A stretch of DNA of 64,000 bases, from positions 124,001-188,000 of the forward strand of contig JAQCAD010000002.1 in the NCBI GenBank assembly GCA_027621915.1. The letters run 5' to 3'. A model generated the notes under the pieces. The model saw only the letters and a program-made list of their open reading frames with translations, searched no databases and had not been told where the DNA came from. Origin of the DNA: Pseudomonadota bacterium. Its GTDB lineage: Bacteria; Pseudomonadota; Gammaproteobacteria; Steroidobacterales; Woeseiaceae. Position 1 is the first letter of the stretch, and each line of letters opens with the position of its first letter. A program made the translations under genes and the position numbers. Positions 57,015 through 64,000 of this stretch are shown piece after piece.

Positions 57015-57914
57015 TCAGAGCGTAATACGAAAGAGCAAGTAATGATCGACTAACAACGCGGCAAAAAGAATCATCAGGTAGTTGATCGAAAATCGAAAGA
57101 CTTTCATGGGTAATTCAACACCATCGTCGCTTTTAAGGCGTACCGCATAGTAAAGAAAAATGCCGCCCTGGATGAGCGCTGTCGCGAGGTAAATCAAGCC
57201 GCTCATGCCGGACAAATAGGGGATGATCGTGACCAGCACCATCAAAATGGTGTAAAGCAGAATGTAATGACGCGTGAATTCGTTGCCATGTGTAACGGGT
57301 AACATCGGGATGCCGACTCGTTCGTAATCATCTTTTTTCGCAATCGCAAGGGCCCAGAAATGCGGCGGCGTCCAGGTAAAAACGATCAGGAACAGGAGCA
57401 ATGCGTCGCTGTGGATTTCACCGGTTACCGCGGTCCAGCCCAATATCGGCGGCGCGGCACCGGCGGCGCCACCGATAACGATGTTTTGCGGCGTGGCGCG
57501 TTTCAGATAGATGGTGTAAATGATTGCATATCCGATCAGCGACAAAAAAGTCAGCATCGCAGTCAGCGGGTTGATCACAAACCACAACAGCAGCATCGAC
57601 ATGACGCAGAGGCCGAACGCGAAAATCAGTGCGTTCGATTCCAGCAATTTTCCCTGCGGCAATGGGCGATTGTGTGTCCGCGACATCTGCACATCGATGC
57701 GTGAGTCGAGGACGTGATTGATGACTGCAGCGGATGACGCGGCAAGGCCAATACCCAGTGAACCGATAACCAGAGGTACTGCGCCAGGCCATCCTGGAAC
57801 CGACAGGACCATCCCGACGATCGCGGTAAAAACAATCAGCATCACGACCTTCGGCTTTGTCAGCTCATAGTAGTCGCGCCATTGAAGGCCTTGTTGCAGT
57901 GTGCTCGCGGTCAA
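57015..57914 (-). CDS. cyoE: Protoheme IX farnesyltransferase (heme O synthase)
   Basis: It attaches the farnesyl group to heme b to give heme O, the precursor of heme A for aa3 oxidase. The 299-residue product has the UbiA-type motif NHVLDSRIDVQMSRTHNRPL and TPQNIVIGGAAGAAPPILGW, with eight to nine membrane helices. The matching heme A synthase (Cox15/CtaA) is not in the window. It belongs to the leftward oxidase assembly run. Confidence 0.95.
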   Translation of the reverse strand: MTASTLQQGLQWRDYYELTKPKVVMLIVFTAIVGMVLSVPGWPGAVPLVIGSLGIGLAASSAAVINHVLDSRIDVQMSRTHNRPLPQGKLLESNALIFAFGLCVMSMLLLWFVINPLTAMLTFLSLIGYAIIYTIYLKRATPQNIVIGGAAGAAPPILGWTAVTGEIHSDALLLFLIVFTWTPPHFWALAIAKKDDYERVGIPMLPVTHGNEFTRHYILLYTILMVLVTIIPYLSGMSGLIYLATALIQGGIFLYYAVRLKSDDGVELPMKVFRFSINYLMILFAALLVDHYLLFRITL

Positions 57915-57918
57915 GCTT

Positions 57919-58494
57919 TCATCCTATTCTGGACAGTTCAAGGAGATGTTTCAGGTCATCTGCCATGTCACCCGGTATTATGGCGGGCGAAAAATACATT
58001 ATCAGGTTGTCGAGAGGGTCGACCAGGTAGATTCCGCCCGGCGGCAGGTCCTTTGGCCGGTTCTCCTCCAGCAATTTACCGAGGCCCTTGTCACTAATAG
58101 TTATCAGGCCGCGATGCTGTTCCAGGAGATTCACTTTATCCGGCAGGGATTCGTCGTGCAAGAATATGCGGCCCAGCCGGTCCATGTCGTTGCCAAGCAT
58201 CAGACGGATCTGTCGCATTCGAACCAGCGCCTCATGGCATGGCACATCGCAGCCGGCCTCGCTGACGTACAGCAGCTTCCAGGCCGCATCGGTCGCTCCT
58301 AACATACGCGAGGACTCTGGCAAAGATTCTGCCAGGTTGATAACGGGGTCAAGCAGACTGCCATGGTTGGTGCTGCCGACCGGTCGCAGCTGGCCGGTGG
58401 CGTACATCCAGGTGGCAAAGATGATCGGCCCGAAAAACACAAGCGCGATGATTCCAATCTGCAGTCGACCGCCGCTGTTAAGTTGCTGAGCCAA
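57919..58494 (-). CDS. SCO-like thioredoxin-fold oxidase assembly protein
   Basis: The roughly 191-residue protein has one N-terminal membrane helix (GIIALVFFGPIIFATWMYAT) and a thioredoxin-like domain with VSEAGCDVPCHEAL, a CxxxC motif as in SCO copper chaperones. Such genes commonly lie between SURF1 and cyoE in Gammaproteobacteria. TTG 58494 is chosen because AAAAGG precedes it and it overlaps SURF1 by only 17 bases; the longest open frame (to 58575) would overlap by 98. A copper role is inference. Confidence 0.7.
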   Translation of the reverse strand: MAQQLNSGGRLQIGIIALVFFGPIIFATWMYATGQLRPVGSTNHGSLLDPVINLAESLPESSRMLGATDAAWKLLYVSEAGCDVPCHEALVRMRQIRLMLGNDMDRLGRIFLHDESLPDKVNLLEQHRGLITISDKGLGKLLEENRPKDLPPGGIYLVDPLDNLIMYFSPAIIPGDMADDLKHLLELSRIG

Positions 58495-59206
58495 TTCGTC
58501 GCCTTTTTCCAAGGTGCCATAAAAGCAATGCCAGAACTGTCGCGGCCATCGCGAACCACTGGAACGCATAAGCATAATGCATCATCGGTCCGCTGACATT
58601 CGGTCGCCATTGACGCGCGAAGCCGTCATCCTCCCCGGGACTCATCAACACCACAATGGGCGAAACCGCTTCTTCGAGTTCCGTCGAAAATTCATCAAGA
58701 TTTGGATAAACCGCCACCCTCGGCCATTCTTTGGAACCTTCGAAGGCCTCGCCCGGGCGAATGCCAACCCTTGGCAAATTACCGACCAGCCCGCGAACTG
58801 TTCTCTGATTCTGGCCAACGGTTATCGGAGGTGCATCACCGGTGATCGTGTTTTTTGGGACCCAGCCTCGATTCACGAGCAACAGGCGATTGTCGACAGC
58901 GATTCTGAATGGAGTGATGACGTAATAACCCGGACGGCTATCCAGCACTATGTTATCGATCAGAACCTGTCGGTTGCCCTCGAACGCGCCATCAACCTGT
59001 ATGCGATCGAATGCGCCCAGTGACCCGAATTCACCCGTTTGCATATAGGGGGCATCGCTTTCGAACAAATCCAGCAATGCCCTTTTCTCCGAGGCACGCT
59101 CGAGTTGCCACATTGCCAGCGATACGAACAATGCAACAAACAGCAAGCCCGCAACGGGCGGTGCATATTTTCGAAACAGGGGAGTCTCTATCAGGTCTTC
59201 GATCAC
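58478..59206 (-). CDS. SURF1-family cytochrome oxidase assembly protein
   Basis: The 242-residue protein has two membrane helices, one N-terminal (VAGLLFVALFVSLAMWQLER) and one C-terminal (YAFQWFAMAATVLALLLWHLG). The conserved SURF1 patches PGYYVITPFRI, LLVNRGWVP and NVSGPMMHYAYAFQWF are present. SURF1 supports heme A insertion into subunit I. It is divergent from the DUF2909 gene; the two starts are 45 bases apart. Confidence 0.92.
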   Translation of the reverse strand: MIEDLIETPLFRKYAPPVAGLLFVALFVSLAMWQLERASEKRALLDLFESDAPYMQTGEFGSLGAFDRIQVDGAFEGNRQVLIDNIVLDSRPGYYVITPFRIAVDNRLLLVNRGWVPKNTITGDAPPITVGQNQRTVRGLVGNLPRVGIRPGEAFEGSKEWPRVAVYPNLDEFSTELEEAVSPIVVLMSPGEDDGFARQWRPNVSGPMMHYAYAFQWFAMAATVLALLLWHLGKRRRIGSAT

Positions 59207-59251
59207 GATATACTCTCAGGCACCGATAGTGGCCTGATCCGCAACACGCTG

Positions 59252-59458
59252 ATGAAACTGACACTGATCATTATTCTGATAGCGATCCTGGTTAGCCTGG
59301 GATCCGGGCTGTGGTTCCTGACGAAAGATGATCAGGGCTCCGCGCGTGTCCTTACCGCTTTGAAAATTCGCGTGCTGCTGTCAGCTATATTAATAGGCTT
59401 TCTGATCTTCGGTTATTTCCAGGGCTGGATATTCCCCCAATCCGCCCTCGTGGACTAA
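59252..59458 (+). CDS. DUF2909-type twin transmembrane protein
   Basis: The 68-residue product starts MKLTLIIILIAILVSLGSGL, with a second helix VLLSAILIGFLIFGYFQGW. It is found next to oxidase genes in many Gammaproteobacteria, on the opposite strand, as here. The longer open frame from 59039 would overlap SURF1 by 168 bases in antisense, so ATG 59252 is preferred. The function is unknown; a role in oxidase assembly is inferred from position. Confidence 0.75.
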   Translation: MKLTLIIILIAILVSLGSGLWFLTKDDQGSARVLTALKIRVLLSAILIGFLIFGYFQGWIFPQSALVD

Positions 59459-59522
59459 AAGCCGGTTGCCGACAACCGCGGATTGATCTTTAGTGCTCCC
59501 AATCAATCTAAACCGGGTCAGT

Positions 59523-59613
59523 AAGAGAAACGGGGTCAGAGCCCTTTTCGAAGATCAGGTGAATAAATCCAAGCATCGTCACCGGGAAAAAGGGCTCTGA
59601 CCCCTTTTCTCTT
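59523..59613. repeat. REP-like inverted repeat, family B
   Basis: The left arm (59523-59548; AAGAGAAACGGGGTCAGAGC start) and right arm (59588-59613) are reverse complements over 26 bases with one mismatch, separated by 39 bases. The right arm stops 3 bases before the ctaE stop. The core GGGGTCAGAGCC is also found at 41264-41286. Confidence 0.8.
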
Positions 59614-59616
59614 AAG

Positions 59617-60483
59617 CTACATCCAGTAGACGAATACGTACAACCCAACCCACACGACGTCGACGAAATGCCAGTACCATGCGGTCGCTTCAAACGCGAA
59701 ATGCCGCTCCGGCGTAAAGTGACCCTTCAAAACCCGAAGCCAGATGATCGTCAGCATAATGGCGCCAATCGTTACGTGCATTCCGTGAAAGCCTGTCAGC
59801 ATGAAAAACGTTGAGCCGTAAATTCCCGAGGACAGTTTCAGGTTCATGTGCTGGTAGGCTTCGATGTATTCCTCCGCCTGCAGGAAGACGAAGATAAAAC
59901 CCAACAGAAACGTCGTGGCGAGAAAGACCTTAAGAAGATTCCGCTGACCGTGAATTAACGCGTGATGTGCGATTGTTACCGTGACGCTGCTCGTCATCAG
60001 AATTGCCGTATTAATCAGCGGCAGGCCAAATGGGCCCATTACTTCAAATTCACCACCAACATTTCCCGGCCCGTTCGTGGGCCAGGAGCCCTCGAAGCCG
60101 TCCCAGAGCAGGAGGTTGGTGAAAAAGTTATTGCTGTCCCCAGCCAGCCAGGGCACCGCCATATTTCGTGCATAAAACAAAGCGCCAAAAAATGCCGAAA
60201 AGAACATGACCTCCGAGAAGATGAACCAGAACATGCCCATGCGAAACGACATGCCAACCTGGCTGTTGTATCGACCGCTCTCGCTCTCGCCGATGACTTC
60301 GCCGAACCATCCAATCAGCATGAAAATTACGATGGCGGCGCCGGCCAGCATCACCCAGAAACCGGTATCCGCGCCGTTCAACCAGATCGAAACGCCAACC
60401 ATGAGAAAAAACAGACCGGCTGAGCCAACGACTGGCCAGTGGCTGCCATGAGGTACGTAATAGCGATCTTCAGCGTGTGCCAT
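59617..60483 (-). CDS. ctaE: Cytochrome c oxidase subunit III
   Basis: The 288-residue product has seven membrane helices and the family motifs FMLTGFHGMHVTIGAIML and AEEYIEAYQHMNLKLSSGIYG with the conserved acidic residue. It begins with HGSHWPVVGSAGLF. It follows cox11/ctaG in the leftward ctaC-ctaD-small gene-ctaG-ctaE operon. Confidence 0.95.
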   Translation of the reverse strand: MAHAEDRYYVPHGSHWPVVGSAGLFFLMVGVSIWLNGADTGFWVMLAGAAIVIFMLIGWFGEVIGESESGRYNSQVGMSFRMGMFWFIFSEVMFFSAFFGALFYARNMAVPWLAGDSNNFFTNLLLWDGFEGSWPTNGPGNVGGEFEVMGPFGLPLINTAILMTSSVTVTIAHHALIHGQRNLLKVFLATTFLLGFIFVFLQAEEYIEAYQHMNLKLSSGIYGSTFFMLTGFHGMHVTIGAIMLTIIWLRVLKGHFTPERHFAFEATAWYWHFVDVVWVGLYVFVYWM

Positions 60484-60503
60484 AGTGATTAGTGATTCCG
60501 AAT

Positions 60504-61091
60504 TTACCGGGCCTTGTGTCCCGGTTGCGCCGTATGAGGGGAGTTGTCCGTTAGCCGGGCCGTGTCGAAAAATGTATAGGAAAGCGTAATGGTGTCGATG
60601 TAATCAGGGATTTTCGAATCGATAATAAACCGAACCGGCATTTCCTTTTCCTCTCCCGGCGCAAACTCCTGCGTTGTGAAACAAAAACACTCGAGCTTTT
60701 TAAAGTAAGTTGCCGCTTGCTGAGGCGCCACACTCGGAACAGCCTGCGCAACTTTGTGACTGTCCGTAAGATTTCGAGCAATGAACGTTGCTTCATAAAG
60801 TCCGCCAGGGTGAACGGTCATCCCATCCACTCCTGAACGAAACACCCATGGAGCATACTCGTTAACCGTGGTGACGAACTCCAGCTTGATCTCACGATTC
60901 TGATCGGCGCCGACAGCGACGTTCGTGGCTGCCTCATTGGCCGTTTTCCCGCCGAAACCGGTGACTTCGCAGAACGCGTCGTAGATCGGTACCAGCAGGA
61001 AGCCGAAACCAAACATTGCCACGGCCATCACCAGCAGGCGCACTGAAAGCGCCCTGGTGCTGATCGGATCGGGTTGTCTTGATTCGGTCAT
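60504..61091 (-). CDS. ctaG: Cytochrome c oxidase assembly protein Cox11/CtaG
   Basis: It delivers copper to the CuB site of subunit I. The 195-residue product has one N-terminal helix (LLVMAVAMFGFGFLLVPIYD), a C-terminal beta domain with the copper-binding LECFCFTTQEFAPGEEKEMP, and YDAFCEVTGFGGK just after the helix. It lies 6 bases downstream of the small oxidase-assembly gene. Confidence 0.95.
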   Translation of the reverse strand: MTESRQPDPISTRALSVRLLVMAVAMFGFGFLLVPIYDAFCEVTGFGGKTANEAATNVAVGADQNREIKLEFVTTVNEYAPWVFRSGVDGMTVHPGGLYEATFIARNLTDSHKVAQAVPSVAPQQAATYFKKLECFCFTTQEFAPGEEKEMPVRFIIDSKIPDYIDTITLSYTFFDTARLTDNSPHTAQPGHKAR

Positions 61092-61097
61092 TTCAGT

Positions 61098-61208
61098 TCA
61101 GGCCCGCAGCACGCCCATCAGGATAAAGCCGCCATAAAAGAAGAGCGCTACCACGGTCAGATAAATTGCCGTCCTGCGGATATCCTTTCGATTCTGTGTG
61201 TTATCCAC
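61098..61208 (-). CDS. Cytochrome oxidase small assembly protein (36 residues)
   Basis: A tiny open frame starts at GTG 61208, preceded by GAGG at correct spacing, and ends 6 bases before ctaG. It encodes a polar N-terminus (DNTQNRKDIRRTAIY) followed by one membrane helix (LTVVALFFYGGFILMGV). Its size, position between ctaD and ctaG and single helix match the small assembly protein annotated in proteobacterial aa3 operons. It is short, so it is easily missed. Confidence 0.75.
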   Translation of the reverse strand: MDNTQNRKDIRRTAIYLTVVALFFYGGFILMGVLRA

Positions 61209-61219
61209 AATCTGCCTCA

Positions 61220-62824
61220 CTACGGAAACGCGGCGCCGGGTGACACTTCGGGTGGCGTCTCAAACGTGTGATACGGGGCCGGAGACGGTACGGTCCATTC
61301 AAGCCCTCGTGGCTTATCCCAGACTTCCTGGCTGGCAATTGCACCGCTCTTACGCACGCACTGAATAACGATGTACACGAACAGAAGTTGTGAAAGGCCA
61401 AAACCGATGGCACCGGCGCTGGCGATCGAATTGAAATCCGCAAACTGCGTTGCGTAATCCGGAATGCGTCGAGGCATGCCGGCCAGGCCCAAAAAGTGCA
61501 TCGGGAAGAAGGTCACATTGACGAATATGGTCGACAGCCAGAAATGAATTTTGCCAAGTCTCTCGTTGTAGTAATGCCCGGTCCATTTTGGCATCCAGTA
61601 ATATACAGCGGCCATCACACCAAAAATCGATCCAGGTACAAGCACATAGTGAAAATGGGCGACGACAAAATACGAGTCGTGATACTGAATATCGGCCGGC
61701 ACAATCGCGAGCATCAGGCCTGAAAAACCACCGATCGTAAACAGGAACAGGAAGCTGAGCGAAAATAACATCGGTGTTTCGAAAGTCATCGCACCTTTCC
61801 ACATCGTCGCTGTCCAGTTGAAAACTTTTACGCCCGTCGGCACCGCAATCAGCATCGTCGCGAACATGAAAAACAATTGACCGGTCAAGGGCATGCCGAC
61901 TGTGAACATGTGATGTGCCCAGACGATAAACGACAGGAACGCAATGCTCGACGCGGCGTAGACCATCGAATCGTGGCCGAACAATGGTTTCCTGGAAAAC
62001 GTCGGAATGATCTCCGATACTACGCCGAAGGCGGGCAGAATCATGATGTAAACTTCCGGGTGGCCAAAGAACCAGAATATGTGCTGGAACATTACCGGGT
62101 CACCACCACCGGCGGCCAGAAAGAAACTGGTGCCAAAGAACCGATCGGTCAGCAACATCGTCACCGCGCCGGCAAGTACCGGCATTACCGCAAGTAACAG
62201 GTACGCGGTGATCAGCCACGTCCACACGAACATGGGCATCTTCAGCAGTGTCATGTCAGGTGCGCGCATATTGACGATTGTTACGATGACGTTGATCGCG
62301 CCCATGATGGAAGACAGCCCCATCAGGTGAACCGAAAAAATCAGGAATGGGAAGGCATCTCCGGTTTGCAGCACCAGCGGGGGATACATTGTCCAGCCGC
62401 CGGCCGGCGCGCCGCCCGACATGAACAATGTAGAGCCCAAAATGCTGAATGCGACCGGCAATATCCAGAACGACCAGTTGTTCATTCGCGGCAACGCCAT
62501 ATCCGGCGCTCCAATCATCAGCGGGATCATCCAGTTGGCCAAACCAACGAATGCCGGCATTACGGCACCGAAGACCATGATCAACGCATGCATCGTCGTC
62601 ATCTGATTGAAGAACGAAGGGTCGACGAACTGCAGTCCGGGGGTGAAAAGTTCGGTGCGAATGATAAGGGCCATCAATCCGCCGCAGAAAAACATCACGA
62701 GACTGAATACAAGGTACATTGTTCCAATGTCCTTGTGATTGGTTGCATACAACCATCGGCGCCATCCCTTTACGGGGCCATGGTCATCGTGCTTCGAATG
62801 TGCGTTTGCGATTGCACCGCTCAT
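61220..62824 (-). CDS. ctaD: Cytochrome c oxidase subunit I
   Basis: Subunit I holds heme a and the heme a3-CuB centre. The 534-residue product has 12 helices, the heme a ligand in MTTMHALIMVFG, the CuB/Tyr cross-link region WFFGHPEVYIMILP, CuB histidines in VWAHHMFTVG, and HFHYVLVPGS with the a3 and a ligands. ATG 62824 overlaps the ctaC stop by four bases. Confidence 0.97.
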   Translation of the reverse strand: MSGAIANAHSKHDDHGPVKGWRRWLYATNHKDIGTMYLVFSLVMFFCGGLMALIIRTELFTPGLQFVDPSFFNQMTTMHALIMVFGAVMPAFVGLANWMIPLMIGAPDMALPRMNNWSFWILPVAFSILGSTLFMSGGAPAGGWTMYPPLVLQTGDAFPFLIFSVHLMGLSSIMGAINVIVTIVNMRAPDMTLLKMPMFVWTWLITAYLLLAVMPVLAGAVTMLLTDRFFGTSFFLAAGGGDPVMFQHIFWFFGHPEVYIMILPAFGVVSEIIPTFSRKPLFGHDSMVYAASSIAFLSFIVWAHHMFTVGMPLTGQLFFMFATMLIAVPTGVKVFNWTATMWKGAMTFETPMLFSLSFLFLFTIGGFSGLMLAIVPADIQYHDSYFVVAHFHYVLVPGSIFGVMAAVYYWMPKWTGHYYNERLGKIHFWLSTIFVNVTFFPMHFLGLAGMPRRIPDYATQFADFNSIASAGAIGFGLSQLLFVYIVIQCVRKSGAIASQEVWDKPRGLEWTVPSPAPYHTFETPPEVSPGAAFP

Positions 62825-63639
62825 TTCAGCTCTCCGCTGGCGGTCGCTACCGGAGTTGCGCCGCCTTTTTCATTTTCGAGCCAAACCTCGAACGCTTCTC
62901 GCTCAACAACTTCAACAACGACAGGCATGTAGCCATGATCCATGCCGCAAAGTTCCGCACACTGACCACGGTAGACGCCCGAAACCTCGGCCCGGAACCA
63001 TGTTTCATTCATGAATCCCGGGATAGCATCTTTCTTCATGGCAAGCTCCGGAACCCACCACGAATGGATGACGTCGTTCGATGTCAGCAGCACCCGAACC
63101 TTGGCCCCTTTCGGAACGACCAGTCGGTTGTCGACGTCGAGAAGGTAGTTTTCAACCGTACTGGGGTCAATTCCGGAATTGCGGCGACGTGCTGCCATGC
63201 TGGGCCGGGCGAGCGTGCTGTAAAAAGAAACGTCTTCACCCTGATAGGCGTAATGCCATTTCCACTGGTAACCGGTGATGACAACGGTCAGGTCCGGGTC
63301 GCGCGTATCTTCGAGTTTGATCATCAGCTCGGCGGATGGCACGGCCATGATCAGCAGGATAATGACGGGAATGGTCGTCCAGATAACTTCCGCAATCATG
63401 CTGTGCGAGAACTGCGAGGGAACCGCGCCTTTCGATTTGCGGTGATTGATGAGCGACCAGATCATTGCGCCGAATACGACCACCGCAATCGCGACGCACC
63501 ACCAGAAAACGACCATGTGGATCTCGTACGTCTCAGCACTGAGCCTGGTCACGCCCTTCGGCATGTTCACAGCCCAGTCTGCGAAGGCATCGCCTGCAAT
63601 CAGCAATGCGAGCACACTCGTACAAAGTTTTCGAATCAT
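62821..63639 (-). CDS. ctaC: Cytochrome c oxidase subunit II
   Basis: Subunit II passes electrons from cytochrome c through CuA. The roughly 272-residue product has a signal sequence (MIRKLCTSVLALLIAGDAFA), two membrane helices and the CuA ligands in YRGQCAELCGMDHGYM. No fused cytochrome c domain is present, so this is an aa3- and not a caa3-type subunit. ATG 63639 is chosen over 63678 because it begins the signal peptide and AAGGTG precedes it. Confidence 0.96.
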   Translation of the reverse strand: MIRKLCTSVLALLIAGDAFADWAVNMPKGVTRLSAETYEIHMVVFWWCVAIAVVVFGAMIWSLINHRKSKGAVPSQFSHSMIAEVIWTTIPVIILLIMAVPSAELMIKLEDTRDPDLTVVITGYQWKWHYAYQGEDVSFYSTLARPSMAARRRNSGIDPSTVENYLLDVDNRLVVPKGAKVRVLLTSNDVIHSWWVPELAMKKDAIPGFMNETWFRAEVSGVYRGQCAELCGMDHGYMPVVVEVVEREAFEVWLENEKGGATPVATASGELK

Positions 63640-64000
63640 TGAATTTTCACCTTGCAGAATGGCCCGGGGCCATCGCAATCCAGCATTTTCTTATCCGTGG
63701 CTCTTTGCCCGCAATATGTATTCCACGCAGCGACGAGTACTGCAATCTGCGCCAAGTCATTGAAACAGCGCAGTTTTTTATGGGGTGCGAGTAAACAGGC
63801 ATGTACCAGTCAAAAAGCACGCGAAGTTTACTGAAAGGCCAATCGCCATGCAAACCGGGGGGTGCACACCTGGAAATAACAACCGTAATAAAAACATAAA
63901 CTTAAGTGTCACCGTTACGCGCGTCACGGAACTTTTTCGAATGGCGATACTGTAACGCGTTATCGGCGGGTGATGCTCGCGGGATCAAGAAGATATTCAC
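63640..64000. other. 361-base leader region upstream of ctaC
   Basis: No convincing gene, RNA or palindrome was recognised here. The open frames are short and lack domains. The first part must carry the ctaC promoter, but no strong -35/-10 pair was seen on the minus strand. Confidence 0.6.

Noticed and set aside
59039-59251. N-terminal extension of the DUF2909 gene
   Set aside because: It would overlap SURF1 in antisense by 168 bases, and the family starts at the ATG at 59252.
61201-61209. Perfect DnaA box TTATCCACA
   Set aside because: Isolated and part of the start region of the small oxidase-assembly gene.
62719-63642. Rightward 307-codon open frame
   Set aside because: It is antisense to ctaC, whose CuA ligands and helices are intact.

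Overview
The window is a chromosomal segment of a Gammaproteobacterium carrying the replication-origin neighbourhood. The order mnmE-yidC-rnpA-rpmH (leftward), then dnaA-dnaN-recF-gyrB (rightward), is the conserved gammaproteobacterial origin layout. The glnA-ntrBC, gpsA-secB-grxC-rhodanese-envC, tatABC, trkAH and aa3 cytochrome oxidase blocks also fit this class. The organism looks like a free-living, aerobic, probably marine heterotroph: it has aa3 oxidase, Na+-coupled and TRAP transporters, and secreted peptidases. Genus cannot be fixed from the sequence; a Woeseia/Chromatiales-like lineage is only a guess. No complete insertion sequence, prophage, CRISPR array, rRNA or intact tRNA was seen.

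Layout. 1-908: 3' part of an ABC-2 permease. 998-1558: outer-membrane barrel. 1737-5410: tRNA modification, membrane insertase, RNase P protein, L34. 5701-11991: dnaA, a cluster of DnaA boxes in an AT-rich gap (candidate oriC), dnaN, recF, gyrB. 12043-16362: acyltransferase, GmhB phosphatase and both glycyl-tRNA synthetase subunits. 16533-21350: nitrogen-control block with two NtrC enhancer palindromes, a sigma-54 promoter, glnA, a DUF4124 protein and ntrB/ntrC. 21389-28659: PyrD (class 1B type), TrmL, GpsA, SecB, glutaredoxin, rhodanese, EnvC, S41 protease, polysaccharide deacetylase. 28661-41256: methyltransferase, a seven-repeat Kazal-like secreted protein, prolidase-like amidohydrolase, enolase-superfamily enzyme, DPP-IV-like peptidase, HerA-like ATPase with an OPT transporter, and an SSS symporter. 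41310-43335: tatCBA and dtd. 43336-43884: unusual non-coding region with a strong terminator. 43885-50991: TRAP transporter parts, a methyltransferase-like protein and TrkH/TrkA. 51025-54908: UvrD and a TPR/barrel protein. 55159-56931: ECF sigma factor, zinc-finger anti-sigma factor and a secreted, extremely acidic protein. 57015-63639: heme O synthase and the aa3 oxidase structural and assembly genes.

How the genes work together. The origin block is housekeeping. The nitrogen block contains its own regulators and their binding sites. The 29-41 kb stretch reads as a peptide-use island: extracytoplasmic DPP-IV, cytoplasmic prolidase-like hydrolase, a possible (hydroxy)proline-type enolase-superfamily enzyme, OPT peptide uptake and an SSS symporter, with a Kazal-like protein that may guard against foreign proteases. 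The two TRAP membrane subunits are translationally coupled to TrkH. The most novel-looking item is the three-gene sigma/anti-sigma/acidic-protein operon with its own terminator. Paired inverted repeats of two related families (core GGGGTCGGATCC and GGGGTCAGAGCC) lie between genes and look like REP-type mobile palindromes.
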